A stretch of 64,000 bases of DNA from Zobellia galactanivorans (GTDB lineage Bacteria > Bacteroidota > Bacteroidia > Flavobacteriales > Flavobacteriaceae), in NCBI RefSeq assembly GCF_000973105.1, contig NC_015844.1:2228501-2292500 (forward strand), in the 5' to 3' direction. The notes below the pieces were generated by a model. It saw only the letters and a program-made list of their open reading frames with translations. It had not been told where the DNA came from and made no database searches. Below, one piece after another: positions 47,991-55,508 of the stretch (the stretch's first letter is position 1; every line of letters starts with the position of its first letter). Made by a program: the position numbers and the translations under genes.

Positions 47991-48965
47991 ATGCAATCTA
48001 TAGAATTCTATCGTAGCCAGTTTCTCGATTACTTGAAGCGGCATGAACATACCAAAGAGCCCAAGAACCTCTATGAGCCGATTACTTATATTTTAGGATT
48101 GGGAGGGAAGCGATTGAGACCGGTTCTCACCTTATTATCGGCCGAAATTTTTGGTTGTGATTATCGCAAGGCCTTAGATGCAGCCTTGGCCGTAGAAACT
48201 TTTCATAATTTTTCATTGGTCCATGATGATATTATGGATGATGCCCCATTGCGGAGAGGAAAAACCACCGTGCATGAAAAGTGGGATATCAATACGGGAA
48301 TTCTTTCGGGAGATGCCATGCTTATAACGGCATACCAATTATTTGAAAATTATGACGGGGATACCTTTAAAAATTTGGCAAAGCTCTTTAGCAAGACGGC
48401 TTTGGAAGTATGTGAAGGTCAGCAATACGATATTGATTTTGAAGATAGGGATGACGTTACCTTGCCCGAGTACCTGAAGATGATCGAATATAAGACGGCC
48501 GTTTTGGTGGCTGCCGCACTGCAGATGGGCGGCATAGTCGCAAAGGCATCGGAAGGGGAGCAGAAGCTTATTTATGATTTCGGATTGAATTTGGGAATAG
48601 CCTTTCAACTACAAGATGATTACCTTGATGCTTTCGGAGATCCGGAAACTTTCGGCAAGCAAGTGGGGGGCGATATTATAGAGAACAAAAAGACCTATTT
48701 GTACCTTAATGCCCTAGAGTTGGGCAGTGCCGAACAAAAAAAGGAACTTAGGGATATGTATTCCATACAACCCAAAGACCCTTCGGCTAAAGTCGATACG
48801 ATAAAGGAAATCTTTAAGGATAGCGGTTCGGCCGAAAAAACGCAAGAAGCGATAGCGGAGTATACCGAAAAGGCTTTTTCGGTATTGGCCAAACTAAAGA
48901 TTTCAGAAGACAAAAAGGCTATTTTAGAGAGTTTTGGAAATAGTTTGATGATGCGACAGGTCTAA
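47991..48965 (+). CDS. Polyprenyl diphosphate synthase
   Basis: A 324-residue trans-prenyltransferase. First Asp-rich motif DDIMD (residues 79-83) in FSLVHDDIMDDAPLRRGKTT, second motif DDYLD in FQLQDDYLDAFG, plus GGKRLRPVLTLL near the N-terminus. Small residues before the first motif do not let me fix the chain length; farnesyl or geranylgeranyl diphosphate for carotenoids, or longer for menaquinone, are all possible. It is convergent with the lycopene cyclase gene, 16 nt between stops. A TATTTTTG box at 47968-47975 may be its -7 element. Confidence 0.92.
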   Translation: MQSIEFYRSQFLDYLKRHEHTKEPKNLYEPITYILGLGGKRLRPVLTLLSAEIFGCDYRKALDAALAVETFHNFSLVHDDIMDDAPLRRGKTTVHEKWDINTGILSGDAMLITAYQLFENYDGDTFKNLAKLFSKTALEVCEGQQYDIDFEDRDDVTLPEYLKMIEYKTAVLVAAALQMGGIVAKASEGEQKLIYDFGLNLGIAFQLQDDYLDAFGDPETFGKQVGGDIIENKKTYLYLNALELGSAEQKKELRDMYSIQPKDPSAKVDTIKEIFKDSGSAEKTQEAIAEYTEKAFSVLAKLKISEDKKAILESFGNSLMMRQV

Positions 48966-48981
48966 GGAAAGTCACTTAGCT

Positions 48982-50151
48982 CTAGGAGGGACGTTTTCTT
49001 TTAAAAACCCTATTGAAAAAGGCTTCAATAAACATTTTTTTAGGGCAGCTTAGAATGAAGTCGATATCTTCCCTAAAGGAAGACTTCTCGTCTAAAAATC
49101 TAAAGATCAATTGTGGGTCGCTTTTCTTGAAGAGCGACTCGAATATTTTATGGCCTTGGTCATTGTGTTTGGCCAATACGTCTAAGAATAGCAGGTCGTA
49201 AAACCAAAATCTGTTCTTAAAGCTTAGTGTATTCAGAGGTTTTCCGGTTTTGATAAAATCGACCAATACGGGAATTTTCTTGGCCGTACTCATAAACGTA
49301 TACCCTGTGCTTGGCTTGGCCCATCCGCCTGCCGTTCCGATATAGCGGATGTTTTCGGTGTGGTGTTCGCTAAAATCATAGGAGGTCATGGGTATACTGC
49401 CTTGTTCCGTTTCCGTGATGTTATAAGTGCCACATTTTAGATGGTTTTCCAAATAGTATATTATGGCATCTTCATATGCTTCCTTAGGCAAGCGATTTTT
49501 AGAGAATAAGGTGTATTCCACTAAGGCCTCGTTTTTTGAAAATGGAAGGATGTACATAAACCGGGTATTCCCTTTCTGCGGAATGGAAAAATCCATGTAA
49601 GTGGCCTGGTCAGGATTGAAAACGGGCTTTTCGGTTTTTACCGTCCACCCTAGAAAATGTTGTTGCAGTACAGGGTATTTCTTTTGATGGGTGGCCATTT
49701 TATAATCGAAACTACTGCTGAAGACCTTTGATGCCGAATAGGTGGAACGATGGGTCGTAACGGTTATTTTTGAACCTATGTCGACTATCTCCGCAACCTC
49801 TTCTTGCTGGAAGGTAATATTGGACTTGCCTTTCAACGCGTCAAAATAAACTTTGTAAAAATCGGCTCCCCGAACCATTTTGTACTGGTATGGGGCAATG
49901 GAATAGTCTTTTGAAAAGTTTTCGCTGCCGAAATAAATGTGATTCCATGTTTTGGAAACGATGGACTCAAAACTTCCCTCGCCTTTTTCCCAGAAGCACC
50001 AAGTTCTGTCATTAGAGCTTTTGGCATCCCTGTCTAACAGCAAAATAGACGTGTTGCTAAAGAAATCATCTTTGACTAGGGCACTGGCGAGCATTAGACC
50101 AGCTGCGCCTGCGCCTATTATGATATAGTCAAAATGTGTGATTTTTTCCAA
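48982..50151 (-). CDS. crtY: Lycopene beta-cyclase
   Basis: A 389-residue FAD/NAD-type cyclase that closes the rings of lycopene to form beta-carotene. N-terminal dinucleotide motif YIIIGAGAAGLMLASAL, the CrtY signature DRTWCFWEKGEG, FMYILPFSKNEALVEYTLF in the middle, and IGTAGGWAKPSTGYTF before the C-terminal helices. Bacterial CrtY length is normal. On the minus strand TATTTTTG (50184-50177) lies 25 nt before the start as a possible -7 box. Supports a pigmented, zeaxanthin- or carotene-making flavobacterium. Confidence 0.94.
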   Translation of the reverse strand: MEKITHFDYIIIGAGAAGLMLASALVKDDFFSNTSILLLDRDAKSSNDRTWCFWEKGEGSFESIVSKTWNHIYFGSENFSKDYSIAPYQYKMVRGADFYKVYFDALKGKSNITFQQEEVAEIVDIGSKITVTTHRSTYSASKVFSSSFDYKMATHQKKYPVLQQHFLGWTVKTEKPVFNPDQATYMDFSIPQKGNTRFMYILPFSKNEALVEYTLFSKNRLPKEAYEDAIIYYLENHLKCGTYNITETEQGSIPMTSYDFSEHHTENIRYIGTAGGWAKPSTGYTFMSTAKKIPVLVDFIKTGKPLNTLSFKNRFWFYDLLFLDVLAKHNDQGHKIFESLFKKSDPQLIFRFLDEKSSFREDIDFILSCPKKMFIEAFFNRVFKRKRPS

Positions 50152-50211
50152 GTCTATTGTAGAAACGTTACTTTTTCAAAAATAGCGATTCTATTTGAGC
50201 GCATTTCATTT

Positions 50212-52485
50212 TTAATTGATGCGATAGCGAAGCCCTAGGAAACCGCGAATGCCTTGATTGGGGCCATACACATATGATGGGTCAAAGGTTAGGGCATTGG
50301 GGTTATTTGGGGTGGCTACTACGTTTCCATCGGTGTCAAAAGTTACGTTCTTGTCAAAAGGATCGTTGGCACGGGCAATGATAAAAGGATTTCCACGGTT
50401 GGGGGTCCAATTCAATAGATTTTTGATGCCTCCGTAGAATTCAAACTGTTCGAGACCTTTCCAGGTAAATTGAATGTTTTGAATACTCCAAGTGGGTGAG
50501 AAATCGCTTCTTGGATCGCTTTCGCCAAGGGTCGGCAAACGCATTGGGCCGTAAATATTTCCTGTATAATCTATTGATAAGTCGATTTCTTCTATTTCGT
50601 ACGATGCATTCCAGGTACCCGTGAAGCTTTCCGTTAGTATTTGGCGTTCGGTAACCCCGTTTTCTGTTTGGCTCACATCTTGGAAGGTGGCCCCGATCAA
50701 AAATTTAAACCCGCTAGGAAAAGAAAAGTCGATATTGGCGCTAACGCCTTTTGAAACGGACTTGCCATTTAGGTTGTCATAAATGATTTTATTTGGGTCC
50801 GTATCGTAATCGGGAAGGATGGCATTGCTGAAATTTGTGTAAAAAAGTGAAGCGTCTACACTGACAAAAGTGCCATTGTCGGCATATATTTTTTTAAGGT
50901 AATTTAGGTTTACGTTGAACGACTGCTCGGGCTTGAGTTCTTCGGTTACGACAACATCACGGGCTCCGGTTAAGGCGGCGTGTTCTTCGGTAAATAGGTT
51001 TACTACCCGAAACCCGGTACCCGCGTTAAGGCGGATAATATCGTTGTCCGTCATTTTATACCTATAGGCCATTCTAGGGGTGTAGATACTGCCGTGCCTT
51101 TCGTCGTAGTCATAGCGCATGCCAAGCAATAAGGAGTGTTTGTTGGCCAAGGCGATTTCATCTTGAACGAATAGGCTTGGTATGACGACTTCGTCTGCGG
51201 AGGCGGTTGCTGTGGTGTTATCATCATAGTAATTATATCGAAGGGCGGTACCGATGAGAAGGTCATGGTTTTCGAGGGATTTATCCCAAGTAAACTGTCC
51301 AAAACCTATACGCTGATCGGCAATGTAGGGCACATCTCCGTATACCGAGTTCTGGCTGTGGTCGTTATATGAGAATGAAAACAAGACTTTTTCTTCAATG
51401 GGCAATTGGTATTTGCCTAAAACTTCCCACCTTCGGGTATAAATGCTTTCTCCATAAACTTCGTCTCCACCCCTAAATTCAGGGGTCCATTGCATTTCCC
51501 CGCCCCAACGGTCTTCGTAGAAAAATCGGCCAGCCAGTGAAAGGATGCGATTGTTGTCTCGCTGAAAATTCCATTTTTGAAATACCGAAATACGGTTCTG
51601 TAGGGTGAGGTCGGTGAAGTTGTCGCCATTGTTGTCAATAGGATGGTCATAGTTAAAGTAGTTGATGCCCAAAAGCATATCGGTCTTTTGACCTATGTTG
51701 ATTTTTGTGCCAAGATCGATATTGTACTCCCCCCAACCCGTAACAAAGGCATCCGCAAAGAAATCAGGGGCGTCTAAAGTGTTCTTGGTAATAATATTGA
51801 TTAATCCGCCCACAGCTTCACTACCGTAAAGCGTGGAGGCAGGGCCTTTTATAATTTCAATCTGCTCTATGAGGGAGTTGGGTATGCCCGAAAGGCCGTA
51901 AACGGTTCCCAGCCCACTAACAATGGGCATTCCGTCTATCAAGACCAAGGTATACGGGCCTTCAAGCCCGTTAATATGAATGTCGCCCGTATTGCAGACG
52001 TTACAATTGATCTGTGGTCGTACGCCGTTTACGTTTTGTAGTGCTTCAAAAATGCTGGCAGTAGGATTCTTTTTAAGAAAAGTAGGGCTATACACTTCAA
52101 CAGGAACCGGACTTTCCGAACGGCTGACCGCTTTTAGGGTTCCGGTAACTACCATTTCCTCCAATTGTTCCGAGGCGGGAATGATCTTGATATCAAGCGA
52201 TTTGTTCTCGCTTCCTTTTAAAGTGATTTTTGTGGAGAAATCTTGATATCCTAGTACGGAAACCTGCAATTTATAGGTGCCGGAAGGTATGTTTTTCAAA
52301 ATATAAGACCCATCGTCTAATGCCGAGGTGCCAATTTTTGTGTCTTTTAGGTAAATGTTTGCGAAGGGAACAGAACCATTTTTATCGGTGATGGTACCGC
52401 TAATTTGATTGTTCTGGGCGTTGCTCAATGTTGTGCCTAAAACACATACGAGTAAATATAGGCTAGTCTTTAAATTTATTTTCAT
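50212..52485 (-). CDS. TonB-dependent receptor, probable metal or metallophore uptake
   Basis: A 757-residue outer-membrane receptor. Signal peptide (residues 1-23), CarboxypepD_reg-like domain (about 26-105), TonB-box-like MVVTGTL at about 111, plug domain 120-235 with VLIDGMPIVSGLGTVYGLSG and IEIIKGPASTLYGSEAVGGL, then the barrel to the final LGLRYRIN. Within the plug, CNVC at residues 161-164 (in GVRPQINCNVCNTGDIHING) is a potential metal-binding pair. It is divergent from an MntR-like regulator and a ZIP transporter, with a DtxR-style palindrome 15 nt upstream of its start, so metal-controlled expression is likely. The substrate may be iron, manganese, heme or a chelate; it is not fixed by sequence. 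Confidence 0.92.
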   Translation of the reverse strand: MKINLKTSLYLLVCVLGTTLSNAQNNQISGTITDKNGSVPFANIYLKDTKIGTSALDDGSYILKNIPSGTYKLQVSVLGYQDFSTKITLKGSENKSLDIKIIPASEQLEEMVVTGTLKAVSRSESPVPVEVYSPTFLKKNPTASIFEALQNVNGVRPQINCNVCNTGDIHINGLEGPYTLVLIDGMPIVSGLGTVYGLSGIPNSLIEQIEIIKGPASTLYGSEAVGGLINIITKNTLDAPDFFADAFVTGWGEYNIDLGTKINIGQKTDMLLGINYFNYDHPIDNNGDNFTDLTLQNRISVFQKWNFQRDNNRILSLAGRFFYEDRWGGEMQWTPEFRGGDEVYGESIYTRRWEVLGKYQLPIEEKVLFSFSYNDHSQNSVYGDVPYIADQRIGFGQFTWDKSLENHDLLIGTALRYNYYDDNTTATASADEVVIPSLFVQDEIALANKHSLLLGMRYDYDERHGSIYTPRMAYRYKMTDNDIIRLNAGTGFRVVNLFTEEHAALTGARDVVVTEELKPEQSFNVNLNYLKKIYADNGTFVSVDASLFYTNFSNAILPDYDTDPNKIIYDNLNGKSVSKGVSANIDFSFPSGFKFLIGATFQDVSQTENGVTERQILTESFTGTWNASYEIEEIDLSIDYTGNIYGPMRLPTLGESDPRSDFSPTWSIQNIQFTWKGLEQFEFYGGIKNLLNWTPNRGNPFIIARANDPFDKNVTFDTDGNVVATPNNPNALTFDPSYVYGPNQGIRGFLGLRYRIN

Positions 52486-52499
52486 CTATATAAATTAAA

Positions 52500-52517
52500 A
52501 TTTAGATAAATCTAAAT
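52500..52517. promoter_or_regulatory. DtxR/MntR-style operator between receptor and regulator
   Basis: ATTTAGAT (52500-52507) and ATCTAAAT (52510-52517) are perfect 8-bp arms with a 2-nt spacer, resembling the DtxR-family palindrome pattern TTAGGTTAGCCTAA. It is 15 nt before the receptor start and directly abuts the promoter of the regulator gene. Confidence 0.7.
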
Positions 52518-52519
52518 AT

Positions 52520-52548
52520 TTGTTTCTAGATATAAAAACGTATTTTTG
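52520..52548 (+). promoter_or_regulatory. Promoter of the MntR-like regulator
   Basis: TTG (52520-52522), 18-nt spacer, TATTTTTG (52541-52548): a full match to the Bacteroidota consensus, 17 nt before the start codon. Confidence 0.75.
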
Positions 52549-52565
52549 TGTAATTCAAATTTTTT

Positions 52566-53222
52566 ATGACACTTTCAGAAGAAGATTATATAAAGGCCAT
52601 TTATCATCTAGGAAAGGGTGAGAATAGCATGGTCTCGACCAACGAGGTAGCGGAGCAGATGCGTACGAAACCTTCATCCGTAACCGATATGATCAAAAAA
52701 CTATCGGAAAAAGGGGTGGCCAACTATAGGAAATACAAAGGTGTTTGCCTTACCGAACACGGCCAAAAACTAGCCTTGACCTTGGTCAGAAAGCATAGGT
52801 TATGGGAAGTATTCTTGGTCGACAAGCTCAACTTTGCTTGGGATGAAGTCCATGAAGTAGCCGAGCAGCTAGAGCATATTAAGAGCGAAAAATTGACGGA
52901 TAGGCTTGATAAATTACTAGGGTATCCTGAGGTCGACCCGCACGGCGACCCCATACCGTCTAAAACCGGGGAGTTTAAAAAAGCGGTAAAAAAATTGCTG
53001 AACGAGGTGCCGGTAGGAACCAGCGGTACCTGTGTTGGGGTCAAGGATTCTTCAGCGCCTTTCCTGAAATTTCTCGATAAGAATAAAATTGCCTTGGGCG
53101 ATGCTATAACGGTATTGGAAAAAGAAGAATTTGACGGGTCGTTACATATTGAGGTGAAAGGGAAGAGTATTCACATCTCAAATCAAATAGCGGCCAATTT
53201 GTATCTTAAAATAACCGAATGA
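52566..53222 (+). CDS. DtxR/MntR-family metal-dependent transcriptional regulator
   Basis: A 218-residue regulator. N-terminal winged helix with STNEVAEQMRTKPSSVTDMI, dimerisation domain (about 70-140), and a C-terminal FeoA/SH3-like domain (about 145-218, VPVGTSGTCVGVKDS to the end). Residues at the metal site read Asp7, His77, Glu100, Glu103 and His104, close to Bacillus MntR (Asp8, His77, Glu99, Glu102, His103) rather than to DtxR with Met10 and Cys102, so manganese sensing is plausible; the MntR Glu11 position is Lys10. The extra C-terminal domain is DtxR-like. It probably binds the palindrome just upstream and overlaps in function with the ZIP gene 1 nt downstream. Confidence 0.93.
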   Translation: MTLSEEDYIKAIYHLGKGENSMVSTNEVAEQMRTKPSSVTDMIKKLSEKGVANYRKYKGVCLTEHGQKLALTLVRKHRLWEVFLVDKLNFAWDEVHEVAEQLEHIKSEKLTDRLDKLLGYPEVDPHGDPIPSKTGEFKKAVKKLLNEVPVGTSGTCVGVKDSSAPFLKFLDKNKIALGDAITVLEKEEFDGSLHIEVKGKSIHISNQIAANLYLKITE

Positions 53223-53223
53223 T

Positions 53224-54045
53224 ATGCAAGAGATAATTGATTATTTTGAATCGATAGATCCGGTTTTGGCGGCTTTTTATGCCACATTGTTTACATGGGG
53301 TCTTACGGCTGCCGGTGCTGCCTTGGTTTTTTTCTTTAAGGGCATGAACCGGGCGCTTTTAGATGGTATGCTGGGTTTTACCGGTGGTGTTATGGTAGCG
53401 GCCAGCTTTTGGAGCCTCTTGGCCCCGGGCATAGAAATGAGTCCGGGAGAAGGTTTTGTGAAAGTAATTCCCGCCGCAGTGGGCTTTCTTATGGGCTCGT
53501 TGTTCATTTTCGGATTAGACAAGGTGCTGCCCCATCTCCATATCAATTTTAAGGAAAGCGAAAAGGAAGGGATTAAAACCCCTTGGCACCGTACCACCCT
53601 GCTGACCTTGGCCATTACGCTTCACAACATTCCCGAAGGGCTTGCCGTTGGGGTTCTTTTTGGAGGTGTGGCCGCTGGATTTGAAGGGGCGAGTATCGGT
53701 GGGGCCGTGGCTTTGGCCTTAGGTATCGGTCTTCAGAATTTCCCCGAAGGATTTGCCGTAGCTATGCCGCTTAGGAGGCAGGGGCTTAGCCGTTATAAAA
53801 GCTTTATGTATGGGCAGGCCTCGGCAATTGTAGAGCCTATAGCCGCCGTTTTGGGAGCTTGGGCGGTCATGACCTTTCAGCCGATGTTGCCTTATGCCCT
53901 ATCGTTTGCCGCCGGTGCCATGATATTTGTCGTGGTAGAGGAAGTAATACCTGAAACCCAGCAAGACAAATACACAGATATTGCTACCATGGGTTTTATT
54001 GGCGGGTTTATTATTATGATGACCCTTGATGTAGGTTTGGGATAA
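53224..54045 (+). CDS. ZIP-family divalent metal transporter
   Basis: A 273-residue inner-membrane transporter with about 8 helices. The two metal-site helices are clear: LAITLHNIPEGLAVGVLFGG and ALGIGLQNFPEGFAVAMPLR (HNxPEG and QNxPEG), as in GufA/ZupT-type ZIP proteins, with a later FVVVEEVIPE. It takes up Zn, Fe or Mn. The ATG lies 1 nt after the stop of the regulator, so the two genes are one unit; this ties the ZIP protein to the same metal control. Confidence 0.94.
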   Translation: MQEIIDYFESIDPVLAAFYATLFTWGLTAAGAALVFFFKGMNRALLDGMLGFTGGVMVAASFWSLLAPGIEMSPGEGFVKVIPAAVGFLMGSLFIFGLDKVLPHLHINFKESEKEGIKTPWHRTTLLTLAITLHNIPEGLAVGVLFGGVAAGFEGASIGGAVALALGIGLQNFPEGFAVAMPLRRQGLSRYKSFMYGQASAIVEPIAAVLGAWAVMTFQPMLPYALSFAAGAMIFVVVEEVIPETQQDKYTDIATMGFIGGFIIMMTLDVGLG

Positions 54046-54204
54046 GCCGAATATAATACTGTTCGGCAATATTCTGACGTCTTATAAAAAAAGGTTTGTG
54101 CTTGTTTTCTGTGATGGGTTTTGGAAGATAGTCAAGACTAGCATAGTCAAATTTTTAACCTTTGGAATACAAGATATTAGATACTTTAGCGTTGTAGTAC
54201 AGCA

Positions 54205-54249
54205 AGCCGATAGAAGTATAAATATCTTCGGCTATCTCAATTTTTTTTT
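54205..54249 (+). promoter_or_regulatory. Leader hairpin and T9 tract directly before a start codon
   Basis: AGCCGA-T-AGA (54205-54214) pairs with TCTTCGGCT (54225-54233), one bulged T, then 7 nt and nine T residues (54241-54249) that touch the ATG at 54250. It looks like an attenuator or terminator placed in the leader of the histidine kinase gene. Confidence 0.45.
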
Positions 54250-55479
54250 ATGATTGCTCCCGAAAAACATAAGAGAGAGGCTGAAAGACTAGCGCTGCTT
54301 GAATCGTACGGTATTCTTGATACTCCTTTAGAGGAAGATTACGATAACCTAGTGACACTGGCCTCTGAAATTTGTGGAACCCCGATATCCGTAGTGACGC
54401 TTTTGGATAAAGATCGCCAATGGTTTAAGGCGTATCATGGTATCGATGTAAGAGAAACCGAAAAGGAATATTCATTTTGTGGGCATACCATAAATGCCTC
54501 CGATAGTATCTTTGTTATTGAAGACGCACGTATCGACGAGCGTTTTCACGATAATCCCATGGTTCAAGGTGATCCCCATGTTATTTTTTATGCGGGCGTA
54601 CCGCTAAAAGGGGCGGGCGGACTACCGTTAGGTACCCTCTGTGTCATAGATACCAAACCTAGGGCCCTTACAAAAAGCCAAGTCAATGCATTGAAGATAT
54701 TGTCGGATCAAATCATGAACTTGCTTGATCTTCGAAAGAAAAAAATGGAATTGGAAAAGGCTAATGAACAATTGGCCCGCACGAACCATGAACTTGACAA
54801 TTTTGCCGCCATTGCCGCACATGACCTTAAGTCGCCTTTGAATAATATTTTAACCCTGTCTAACTGCTTGTACGAAGATTATGCGCCTTTAGTCGATGAT
54901 GAGGGGAAGCAGATCATTGAATTTATCAGAAGTTCATCGGAAACATTGCGAAAACTGATAACCGGACTTTTAGATTATAGTAAATCGGGACAGTACAATA
55001 GCAACGATAAGACGCGCATAAGTTTGACCGACCTGCATAAAAATATTTCTGAACTTTTTGGGGGGCATAAAGAATGTGTCATACGGATAAACAGTGAGTT
55101 AGATTCCATTTATGCCAATAAGGTGGCGGTTGAACAGATTTTGATCAACTTGATTGCCAATGCTATAAAGTACAATGACAAGTCCAAAATTGAAATAGAC
55201 CTCGATGTTGGGGAAAGCGAATCTCATTATGAGTTTTCCGTTAGGGATAACGGTCCAGGAATCAACGAAGAAGATCAAGAAAAAATCTTTAAAATTTTTG
55301 AGATCGTTTCTCCGAAGGACAGATTTGGGGAAAAGGGAACCGGTATAGGCCTAGCTACCGTAAAAAAAGTGGTAGAAGGACTTGGAGGTCAAGTTGCGGT
55401 CAGCTCAAAGGTAGGTGAAGGAGCTACCTTTTCCTTTACGATAAAAGCAGCCTCCCATATGAGTCCCTCAATGGCCTGA
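54250..55479 (+). CDS. GAF-domain sensor histidine kinase
   Basis: A 409-residue cytosolic kinase without membrane helices. N-terminal GAF domain (residues about 20-160, with TPISVVTLLDKDRQWFKAYH and VIFYAGVPLKGAGGLPLGTL), a coiled linker, HisKA with the phosphoacceptor His191 in AAHDLKSPLNN, and HATPase_c with the N box NLIANAIKYND, G1 VRDNGPGI and G2 GEKGTGIGLATV. No response regulator lies nearby. The GAF type is the one often found in bacterial light, redox or small-molecule sensors; the signal is unknown. No ribosome-binding site is visible, since the ATG follows a T9 tract. Confidence 0.93.
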   Translation: MIAPEKHKREAERLALLESYGILDTPLEEDYDNLVTLASEICGTPISVVTLLDKDRQWFKAYHGIDVRETEKEYSFCGHTINASDSIFVIEDARIDERFHDNPMVQGDPHVIFYAGVPLKGAGGLPLGTLCVIDTKPRALTKSQVNALKILSDQIMNLLDLRKKKMELEKANEQLARTNHELDNFAAIAAHDLKSPLNNILTLSNCLYEDYAPLVDDEGKQIIEFIRSSSETLRKLITGLLDYSKSGQYNSNDKTRISLTDLHKNISELFGGHKECVIRINSELDSIYANKVAVEQILINLIANAIKYNDKSKIEIDLDVGESESHYEFSVRDNGPGINEEDQEKIFKIFEIVSPKDRFGEKGTGIGLATVKKVVEGLGGQVAVSSKVGEGATFSFTIKAASHMSPSMA

Positions 55480-55508
55480 TAAACCTAAAAAAGGTAAAAC
55501 GATGGGTG

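Noticed and set aside
54046-54067. GCCGAA...TTCGGC hairpin after the ZIP gene as a terminator
   Set aside because: Six-bp stem, 10-nt loop and no T tract; too weak to call.
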